The notes under the pieces are model-generated. The model had not been told where the DNA came from and did not search any database. It worked only from the letters and a program-made list of their open reading frames with translations. The position numbers were made by a program, and so were the translations under genes. A stretch of DNA of 26,881 bases from Phoronis australis (taxonomy: Eukaryota; Phoronida; Phoronidae), in NCBI GenBank assembly GCA_002633005.1, contig NMRA01000178.1:632305-659185 (forward strand). Reading direction: 5' to 3'. Shown here piece by piece: positions 19,416-26,881 of this stretch; position 1 is the stretch's first letter; the number at the start of each line of letters is the position of its first letter.

Positions 19416-19795
19416 AGATGCGAGCCTCATTTACATATATTAGTGACATCTGTTGGTTCAAAAAGGAGGATCATGCCTGAGTACATGCCTAGGAAAAGAC
19501 ATCTTTTGGAAGGGTAAACATGTCATGTTCAAAGCATCCTAGTGCCATTAATATGCAATTTTTGGGGACCAAAATGGTGTCATTTTATAGCTAAAGAGTT
19601 CAGCTTTCAAACACAATGCTTGGATTCCAGACGACTTTAACATTTACTTTTGAAATCACCTTTGAAAACACGTTAAAATGCGCTAAAACAGTTGTCCCTT
19701 CCTCTTCCTGGTTATAGTGATAAGCAGAATTCCAAACCCGTTTAAAGTACAAACTTAACACTTACAGGCAATTTTTATGATTCATAGCTTTGTGA

Positions 19796-20115
19796 CAGTG
19801 GCAGATCTAGGATACCATAGGGGAGCCAACATGTTGCCTCGTGGAATTGGGCAAAGCACGAGTGTATGTGCACAGGCGTCTGAAAGTTCCGGGGGCCCGG
19901 GATGTAGTCCTTCTGTTCGGAAAAGCTGTCGGTAGACTAATAAAAAAACCGGGAACGCGATCCCACCGCTTTCTGGGGTCTGAGCCGCCCTCATCCGCTA
20001 CCTGTCCTAGTTACTGAACTCAATCTTTCCTCACGTTTCACGTTGTTGCTGTTTCATTTTGCCTGCGGCAGTCAAGAGAGGGAGGGCTGTCCCCCTCTCC
20101 CTAAATCCGCCGATG
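19796..20115 (+). mobile_element. hAT-like MITE, copy B
   Basis: The left end reads CAGTGGCAGATCTAGGATAC and the right end, reversed, CATCGGCGGATTTAGGGAG. The interior is colinear with copy A at 4644-4895 but longer by about 70 bp, with an extra segment around 19875-19905. No transposase is present. The flanks share CTTT but not a full 8-bp duplication. Confidence 0.65.
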
Positions 20116-20275
20116 ACTTTACTCTGTAAACCCTTGTTTTTTACCGTTGGCAAGTTGCAGGTGCTTGATAATCGACAAGCTCATCACGTTGATCCGGGTG
20201 GTGCATTTCGCTCAGGGTCTGAGCTCAGTCCACAAGGGTAGATTGTTTACGCAACTATTATCTTTAAGATGACCC

Positions 20276-20716
20276 TGCTGAGCTTGAACTTGGAATCCTG
20301 CTTAATCTCAAGATTAAGCGGAAGTGAGTGTTGCGTGAACTTGGAATTGATTATTCTTTAAGGCAAAATGGTGAAATTTTTGTTCAATGAAAAGAATTTT
20401 TGTAATTATTGTCCTCGCGATCAAGCATTTTCTCCTTTACCGTAATTTCTGTCGCTGAACCGCAGAAATACGTGAATGACTAAATCGATTAATACTTTGG
20501 TGAAACTGATCGCCCGAACATGTAGTTCAAAAGGTTGGTTTAAATTGACATTATTTTATTCAAATGTAACTTGATTTAGTGCAGTGCAAATTTTTATAAA
20601 CATGAACGTGATTATTTGAGTTAACTTGTCAAGCTGCCTCGCGTATTCGAAGTTCTCGCAACACTCACTTCCGCGTAATCTTGAGATTTAGCAGGAGTCC
20701 AAGTTCACGTACAGCA
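20276..20716. mobile_element. MITE with long terminal inverted repeats
   Basis: The left arm (20276-20340) and right arm (20652-20716, reversed) match over about 60 bp with few differences, including CTCAAGATTA and GCGGAAGTGAGTGTTGCG. ACCC flanks both outer edges (20272-20275 and 20717-20720) as a possible 4-bp target duplication. The 310-bp interior has no coding capacity. The superfamily is not assigned. Confidence 0.72.
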
Positions 20717-22035
20717 ACCCAGCATGAAAACATTTGTATGCCACGTCACAGACAGTGGTGCTCTTCAATGGAACTATTTTAATGCATGCAGAGAGAGTGT
20801 CTGGCACATCTGTACCACTAGCTTTGTTTCTTGATATAGTGATGCTTGATGTTACAATGTTATATATTCCTTTGTCAGGGGTCCCATGACAAAAAAATCC
20901 AAGTGTTAAAGGATTCCTTTACATCTTTATTCGGGAAGTCGAATTTCTGCATGCTAATTAATGCCTGAGATTTTCTGAAAAGCAGACGGTTACACAGCAA
21001 AGTCCTGTGACAATTTAAAAAATCACTCTAAAGCCCACGGCAATTAAACGAAATGTAATAACGTTAACTTTACGCGCAATAATACATAATTCCACGGGAA
21101 TGTGTAAGGCCAACTTTGTTTTAATGTGGATATGTAGGCGTATCTTTGGCAAATGTGAGTCGATTTTGACCAAAAACATACTGTTGTGGTCGACATAAGA
21201 AAATTCTAAGTTTACTCTCAAAATTAAATGAGAAAAGTGCAACAGTTGAAATAACCAAATGCTCAGGCACATTCCACTTACACTCGGATAGACAGACGGC
21301 TTATCACTGCGGTAAATCAAATGCGAAGTCGTTACCTACTCCAACTTACGTACGGTGGACTTCAGATAGTGAACGGGACCTGAATTGCCTTGGGGGTCGA
21401 TATGATAAGCCGCAGATTTACTAATGTACTGATCTCTTATATTTCTAGGAAATCTGTCAATGGAAATGTATTATGGACGACTCGAGGAGTTGAAAGGTCA
21501 GCAGACAAATTTGCATAATTTACCATAGCGAAAAAGCAACTGAGATATTTGAAATTTGACTATGGAGAAACAAGCAAATAAAGTATGAATATCTGACACT
21601 TACGTTTCTATTCAGCGTCTTATTTTGATTATGCGTGTACATGAAGCCCTCATGGCGACAATGTTCTCTAACATTTCGTAAGTTACGATCCTGTATGTGT
21701 TTTTGTATTGACAATTCATGAAAAAGGAATTCAATGGCGCTCAACTTGTAGCGGCTAGTTTGTTCTTGCGCATCCAGAAATTCAAAAAAATATTTTGAAA
21801 ATCACACCTTTAATTCTGGATGTTTCGAAAACATGCTAAAGTGCGTGTTCACTGTTGAAAGAGCTTCATTTGAGATAAAAAAATAAACTATTGTAGTTTG
21901 ATTTTCTGCTAAGTTCCTTTTAGAGGAAAGAGTACCTTCATAACACACATTTTTCTTTTTACGTAGCGCACGCACATGACACTGTAAACTCTTTGATTAT
22001 ATTGTTAATGCGCATGCCCATTTTATCTTCTCTAG
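20717..22035. other. Nothing recognised
   Basis: AT-rich. Minus frames at 21015-21320 and 21520-21744 have no domain or splice support. The last 20 bp form the polypyrimidine tract and acceptor of the next exon. Confidence 0.35.
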
Positions 22036-22145
22036 GCAGTGGTTCGTCTCAAGATATTTATGCCAAGAGGGAGTCTAAACTAAGTTATCAATTTGCCGAT
22101 TTATCTCCTGAGGAAATGAACGACCTGATGCTGTGGGACATCAAG
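22036..22145 (+). CDS. Cathepsin propeptide (I29-like) exon
   Basis: An excellent acceptor (ATTTTATCTTCTCTAG) and a donor AAG|GTAATC bracket 110 nt with one open frame: 36 codons starting SGSSQDIYAKRESKLSY and continuing QFADLSPEEMNDLMLWDIK. The (N/Q)FADLSxEE core is the hallmark of the cathepsin propeptide inhibitor domain, which folds over and blocks papain-type cysteine proteases until activation. Phase is 1 in, 0 out. Exons 9892-10084, 11134-11172 and the TIR exon all end in phase 1 and could precede it. The mature protease with its QGxCGSCW active-site motif is not seen in the window, so it is either beyond 26881 or absent. Confidence 0.6.
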
Positions 22146-22205
22146 GTAATCTAGACGACTGATAAATTAAAGATACTTGTTTGCATCTAAAGTCTTCTAT
22201 TTCAG

Positions 22206-22274
22206 CCCTCTGCTTTGTTTTATCATTGCGAAAGGATAAAATCAAGGCTTGTCTTTGGGGTGGCCTGTGGTTAG
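22206..22274 (+). CDS. Candidate next (terminal) exon after the I29 exon
   Basis: A good acceptor (AGTCTTCTATTTCAG) lies 60 bp after the previous donor and gives a phase-0 frame of 22 codons (PSALFYHCERIKSRLVFGVA, CG) to a TAG. The 60-bp intron contains an in-frame stop, so it would have to be removed. If used, this exon ends the protein as a propeptide-only inhibitor. A 60-bp intron is unusually short for a genome with kilobase introns, so the acceptor may be fortuitous. Confidence 0.25.
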   Translation, partial: PSALFYHCERIKSRLVFGVACG

Positions 22275-22445
22275 TTGTTTTTTTTTTTTGTTACCACTTT
22301 GAAATCGCGTAGTATGACGTTCGTCAAGTGAGTTCTTGCTTGTATATATNTCTCCGACCATTGTCAGGTGTTCCTGCGTTCTTAGAAGTATGAATACGCA
22401 TATTAAGTGGTACCCTAAAATGGTGTGATTTTTTGATTATATATT

Positions 22446-22531
22446 GTCCGAGGAAAGATTTGAACACACGACATCTGAAACTACAGATATTTTGAGTCCA
22501 GCACCTTTACCAATAAGGAGAACAGACCGAC
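22446..22531 (-). pseudogene. tRNA-Leu(CAA)-like pseudogene
   Basis: The 86-nt length, the TTATTGGTAAAGGTGCTGGA D-arm region, loop CTCAAAA with anticodon CAA, a long variable arm (TCTGTAGTTTCAGA can pair) and TGTTCAAATC as B box all match a class-II leucine tRNA. Acceptor and anticodon stems carry mismatches, so it is probably inactive or part of a repeat. Confidence 0.6.
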
Positions 22532-23106
22532 GTCGTGACAATGTAAATAGACAAGAGGACGGTTAAAATAGACTAAAAGATTTTTAAAATAGTTGTAACA
22601 CGCCACCACCTCAGAGCGGTTTTAGAACGCCAATTTTAGTTTTCTACTTTTGCCTCTGTATCTTTTGACCTCCTTGATATATTTTCACGAAATTAACCAA
22701 AAAAATGTTTCTATTGAAGGAACGATGGTGCCCTCCAGTTTGGACGATTTTGATGTATTCTGTGCGACCTGGTTGCAATTTAAAAACTTGTGTACTTTTT
22801 TACCTCCGCCTTCCTACTCTCCAAATCACTCAAGTGATCATTAGGACAGACGGAGACCTTTTTATTTAATCAGATACAAATATACAATACGAAACAAAGA
22901 GTATGGAAGTGCGTATGTACAAGCAGAAATATGATAACGACTGGTGACAAGGAGGGTGATTATGGTGAAAATGGCGATAGTGATGGTGGCGAAACCAACG
23001 GTGATACTAATGGGGGGGGGGAGATTGAGTGCGAACGTGAGGGTGATAAATATACTACATTCAACGGAGCAATTCCACTATGATTTCAGAAGCCGCTAGT
23101 TCTCTA
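22532..23106. other. No confirmed gene; GGTGAT-type low complexity
   Basis: From about 22945 to 23040 the plus strand is a decayed run of GGTGAT/GGCGAT-like triplets ending in a poly-G tract, giving a Gly/Asp-rich open frame. This is a simple-repeat remnant rather than a gene. Confidence 0.4.
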
Positions 23107-23508
23107 TTACGATGTAGCCAGTCGACTAAATCGAAGCGTTTTATTGACAAGGCACAGATTCCTGGGACCGCTGATCAGTTGCTGTAGTTGTTGCTTTTCT
23201 CTACTGATTGCGTTGATGATTTCCGCTATATGGGTACGTACCTTACGTAAGTAACGGGAGTTAAAATGACTTTCTAGACAATTGGGTACAATTTTTGGAA
23301 AAAAATATTTGTTGAAATTCTCAAGTTTTCCTGAAATCGGAAAGGGACTTTTAGATGAATTCCCCACAATTTTCCCTGTGAATTGTCGTTCGAAAATCGC
23401 CGTCTTCGTTGCTAGTTCCTCAAGTCTTTCGTCAGTTTCGGGATCTGCAACTAATATGTTAAACGCTTCTGGAATGGTAAGGCGTCTTTGTATACGAATT
23501 CTTATCAC
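23107..23508 (-). CDS. Unknown 133-codon open frame
   Basis: An uninterrupted minus frame contains ETDERLEELATKTAIFERQF and, later, a helix-like TH IAEIINAISREKQQLQQL segment (both parts may form coiled coils). Acceptor-like sequences (TTAGTTGCAG, CCGATTTCAG) fall inside it, and a GTACGT donor-like site near 23240, so a real exon could be shorter. No family is recognised. In a window of this size one or two frames this long are expected by chance. Confidence 0.3.
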   Translation of the reverse strand: MIRIRIQRRLTIPEAFNILVADPETDERLEELATKTAIFERQFTGKIVGNSSKSPFPISGKLENFNKYFFPKIVPNCLESHFNSRYLRKVRTHIAEIINAISREKQQLQQLISGPRNLCLVNKTLRFSRLATS

Positions 23509-24134
23509 AGCTAAAAGACTTCAAGAAGTGCACATGTCAGTGAGCTCTTTACAAATCAAAACACCGGAGCCCGATGGTCGGTGGGATGCGGTAGGAGGCC
23601 ATCAGTTCTAACCTAGTTATATCCGGCCAAGGAGTTGTATAATTTTGTTCAAGTTGAGCAAGAATCGACATTACTCATGAGGCCGGTCTCACTCTGTTCG
23701 GTGACTCCGTTGTCTTGCACACTTGCACTTATCGGGTGCGGTACGGCTCCTGTGTGCTGATGGACTCGTCGGTTTGTAAATATATTGATGTATAATTTAA
23801 AGAACTCCCACGAATTATTCACCTGGATGTTGTATACAACAAATGACGAATGGCTAATTGAGAAATGAACAACGAAGGCGACGATTTTTCAATAACATCA
23901 GTACGGTCTTCACAAGATGGCGTTGAATTTGTGTGAAGAGTATTTCTGGTTTCGGGAAATTTTAGATTTCGACAATTTACGGAAATGGTACCCAGCATCA
24001 AAGCTTAAAATTAGCGCTTTATTCAGTACATGCAGGCCTCGATTAAAGGGGGTAAGGTTTACAACACATACGCATTAGCAACAGGTGTACCAGAATTGCG
24101 TGTCGTAATTCCCCGCAACTCGGGTAACAGAATC
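23509..24134. other. Nothing recognised
   Basis: No gene or repeat that I can support. Confidence 0.35.
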
Positions 24135-24622
24135 TATGGGCAGCGAAAAGGTTCAAAATAGACAACACTGCCAAATAAACAAGTTACTTTTTAAACAGAC
24201 AGGTTATTTGGTTCAGTTTTGGCAAACAGACAGGTTATTTGGTTAAATTTTGACAAACAGACAGGTTATTTGGTTAATTTGCGACAAACAGACAGGTTGT
24301 TTAGCGAACGAACAAGTTAGTTCCGCCGAACAGACAGGTTACTCGCGCCGAACGAACAGGTTACTTGTCGAACGAACAGGTCACTTCTATCAAACAGACA
24401 GGTTAGTCATCGAATGAACATGTTGGTCTTGCCAAACAGTATGGGCAGCGAAAAGGTTCAAAATAGACAACACTGCCAAATAAACAAGTTACTTTTTAAA
24501 CAGACAGGTTATTTGGTTCAGTTTTGGCAAACAGACAGGTTATTTGTTCGTTCGCTAAACAACCTGTCTGTTTGTCGCAAATTAACCAAATAACCTGTCT
24601 GTTTGTCAAAATTTAACCAAAT
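24135..24622. repeat. Rearranged 31-bp tandem array with duplicated and inverted parts
   Basis: Four units beginning AAACAGACAGGTT start at 24193, 24224, 24255 and 24286 (31 bp apart), followed by irregular 18-25-bp relatives (AACGAACAGGTT and similar) up to about 24439. Block 24135-24241 is repeated without any difference at 24440-24546 (107 bp). The next 76 bp (24547-24622) are the exact reverse complement of 24237-24312. Confidence 0.85.
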
Positions 24623-24761
24623 CTTTTGAGCATGAATTAGCTACACCCGACACACGCTTACAAAATTGAATATGCACTTGTTCTAACCAAGTTTATTCTG
24701 GAAAGTCCCATATTTCTTCGACTCCATAGCACAAGGTGGGGTAAATCATTTCATCGAAAAT

Positions 24762-24998
24762 CTAAAAAGCCACACGTGGTTGCAACATGGTCAAGCTTCT
24801 TTGTGGCTTGTCGATTGTAATGGCGACCTTCGTGGATTGGACTGACAGGGTCTGAGTAGCCATGGACCACAATAACTTTTGCGTTAACACAACACCAAGA
24901 TACTTGTAACTGGAAACCACTTCGAGTATTTCACCTTCAAAATACCACCTCTCGCAATATCTCAGCAGATCTCTGTTTCTAAACACCATAACAAACAA
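24762..24998 (-). pseudogene. LINE reverse transcriptase fragment (CR1/Jockey/RTE-like)
   Basis: The minus frame reads FVMVFRNRD, ERWYFEGEILEVVSSYKYLG, VVLTQKLLWSMATQTLS. The order K/VMVF...W.F.G..IE.V..YKYLGV.L...W is the thumb-proximal part of non-LTR reverse transcriptases. Only about 78 codons remain and both flanks lack the rest, so it is a dead fragment. It lies opposite to the LINE at 25180. Confidence 0.7.
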
Positions 24999-25179
24999 AA
25001 CCCCGGGTAATTACGGAATTTCAAATGAGTGTTATTAAACATTTTGGGGGTAATTAAATATGAAAGTTTAGAGAGTTTTATTCTTAGCTTCCAGTGGGGC
25101 AAGCTGTCTACGTCACAAAGACAAAGTGTCATAACTCTTATACTCAAAAGCAAAAATAGTGAGAAACTTTAACTTGTTG

Positions 25180-26591
25180 TTAGTTAACTTGAGGCCAATC
25201 TTCTTCTTAAATTGTTACTACAAATTGATCACAAAGACCATTACAAATAGAATTTATAAGTGCATGCACAAATTGATTCACCTTGATCAGACGTTATTAC
25301 CTGAAAGGTATTTGTGAAATAATTCGATTAGTTAAAGATTTGGTGGAATATCGCAAACAAATAAACTCCATTGTCAAATCATATTCTTCGATTTCAAGAA
25401 AGCATATGACACATTAAATTTGGATTTCTTTTTAAAAACTTTAAAAGCCTTCAATTTTGGACAAGGGGTAATAAGTAAAATAAAATGTTTGTATTATAAA
25501 TTCTCATCCTGTGTGTTAAATAACGGATTCACCATTCTAACGACAGGGTGATTCACTGTCAAGACCCCCTTTTGTGTTTTGTGTAGGGCTTATGTCGCAT
25601 TTCATTAGGAAGAATGATTATTTTCATGGTTTAAAATTTTATAATAACGAAATCAAAATAGTTCAGTACGCGCATGACACCATTTTGTTCATTCAAGATG
25701 AGAATTCCTGAAAAGAATGTTTTAATTTTTTAAAAACCCTTTAGAAACATTTCTGGCTTACAATTAAACTCTGAAAAGTGCGAATTCACGATTTATATAT
25801 TTGTGCTCGAGGTGGTGCACATTTTTTTCAAAAAATGTACAATATCTCTTGGCTACGAAAACCTATAAACAGTCATGGAATATATTTCAGAAAAAATGAC
25901 GACGTTGAACAGCTGTATTATGGTAATGAAATTCAGAAATTAAAAGATCTATTAAATATTTGGAAAACTAGATATTTGACGACCACGGGTATGGTTCATG
26001 TTGAAAAACTCACGGTTTGTCTAGGTTGATACACGTTTTAGCCAGTAGTGAAGTTACAAAAAATACGATTATACAAATAAATAAAGTTATCAGAGATTTT
26101 ATTTCGTGTGAAAAACCACCACTTTACTTCCATATGAAGAAGGAGGGTTAAAATATCCTAGTGTGGAAATAATTAAAAATAGTCTCATGTTCAATTGGGT
26201 CAAAAGTTTAAATTCAGGGGGAAATGGTAGTTGGAAATTTTATCCCAAGTCTCTTTTAACTAAATTGGGTGGTAATTATGAGGAAAAAGAAATCGGAGAA
26301 ATTTATGTTATGTCCTTTAGCGTTCCCATGAATCCTGAATTAAAGAACTTCGGGTATCTCTTTGCCCACAGAAGAATATTTACAAGTAGGGCTTTATACC
26401 AAATAGGTGTACTTCAAAATGATAAGTGCCCTTATTGTGAGGAGTTACAGACTTTACTTCATATGTTTTATTATTGCACATGTGTCATGACTTTCTGGAA
26501 GTCAGTGCAAGCACTCTTAAATAAAGCCCGAAATACTCAGCTCATGTTTACGATTTGGGACATAATAGAGTTTGTTCAAAACACTAATTAA
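25180..26591 (+). pseudogene. Degenerate Tx1/L1-type LINE ORF2, 3' half
   Basis: Pieces of one reverse transcriptase follow in order but in shifting frames: LRPIFFLNCYYKLITKTI, MHKLIHLDQT, motif A FFDFKKAYDTLN (about 25387), NNGFTI, motif C QYAHDTILFIQDE (about 25660), the WKTRYLTTTGMVHVEKL block, then a long intact C-terminus (26163-26591) ending with a zinc-knuckle CPYCEELQTLLHMFYYC and a TAA. YADD has become YAHD, so one catalytic Asp is lost. Multiple stops and frameshifts make it dead. The family is inferred from motif order. Confidence 0.78.
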
Positions 26592-26596
26592 TTCAA

Positions 26597-26616
26597 ATTG
26601 CAAATTAATTTGCAAT
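26597..26616. repeat. 20-bp perfect palindrome
   Basis: ATTGCAAATTAATTTGCAAT is identical to its reverse complement and lies five bases after the LINE stop codon. Confidence 0.75.
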
Positions 26617-26881
26617 ACCATTAACACACTTGCGCTTTACTTTATTTATTAGACAACAATGGCAGAAAATCCTATCAGTTTTAACGATGTTAAACTTACA
26701 GAGACATGTACTTCGGACGCAAACGTGAATAAATGAGGAGGTCTGCAAGCATGTTTTTAATTGGTATTTTAGAAATGATCAGAGTTCCATTGTTATAATT
26801 ATTTTTGTATTGTCATTTAAATATCAAACAACATTACACGATGTCATGTATTATTTTCCATATTGTCTATATGTACATGTT
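26617..26881. other. Nothing recognised
   Basis: AT-rich end of the window; possibly LINE 3' untranslated sequence, but no poly-A tail is seen. Confidence 0.35.

Noticed and set aside
16494-19720. ATAACCAGGAAG/GGGACAACT similarity between 16507 and the reverse complement near 19690-19715
   Set aside because: Only about 22 matching bases with a gap; not enough to call a repeat family.
22950-23090. Gly/Asp-rich open frame
   Set aside because: Explained by decayed GGTGAT-type simple repeat with a poly-G tract.
24193-24439. CRISPR-like look of regularly spaced AAACAGACAGGTT units
   Set aside because: Units are contiguous tandem repeats with near-identical 'spacers', the spacing breaks down after four units, and the genome is animal.

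Overview
The window is animal nuclear DNA: AT-rich, repeat-laden, with genes split by GT-AG introns and little coding sequence. The mix of a TIR-domain gene, an EGFR/insulin-receptor-type furin-like ectodomain, degenerate Tx1/L1-type and other LINE pieces, a Penelope-like GIY-YIG remnant, several hAT-like MITEs and tRNA-derived repeats fits an invertebrate metazoan (lancelet, hemichordate, echinoderm, cnidarian or lophotrochozoan). I cannot name the species. No prokaryotic signals are seen. Two ambiguous bases (near 12134 and 22350) show this is draft assembly.

Layout. 1-5.7 kb: mostly non-coding, with a tRNA-like repeat (about 497-560), MITE fragments (665-831, 4644-4895), a small foldback (3028-3160) and weak minus-strand exon candidates (1014-1293, 1739-1894, 3756-3908). 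5.7-7.8 kb: the clearest gene, a minus-strand exon of 1632 bp (6125-7756) encoding a cysteine-rich furin-like ectodomain, one transmembrane helix and a short tail; 5733-5780 may be its last exon. 8.2-11.2 kb: plus-strand exon candidates with matching splice phases: a small two-exon gene (8284-8426, 8581-8704), then 9892-10084 behind a TATA box, 10189-10391 and 11134-11172. 11.3-12 kb: a broken Penelope-type GIY-YIG fragment and a short spliced-looking ORF. 13.6-14.2 kb: hairpin, short tandem duplication, and a tRNA-like sequence inside a foldback. 14.9-15.7 kb: a TIR-domain exon preceded by a duplicated 102-bp block, each copy with a kappaB-like site. 16-21 kb: poor in genes, with unexplained ORFs (17.3-18.4 kb) and two well-defined MITEs (19796-20115, 20276-20716). 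22.0-22.3 kb: an exon with a cathepsin-propeptide (I29) signature. 22.4-26.9 kb: tRNA-Leu-like pseudogene, an unknown minus ORF, a rearranged 31-bp tandem array with an inverted end (24135-24622), and two LINE remnants in opposite orientation.

How genes may relate. The furin-like receptor and the TIR gene are independent, on opposite strands. The I29 exon (22036-22145) accepts a phase-1 donor; both exon 9892-10084 and the TIR exon end in phase 1, so which one it belongs to cannot be settled from sequence alone. The protein-level match (acidic/arginine-rich helix followed by FADLSPEE) favours the 9892 exon, which would place the TIR gene inside a roughly 12-kb intron of a cathepsin-type gene. 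No mature papain-like catalytic domain was seen in the window. All multi-exon models here rest on reading splice sites by eye.
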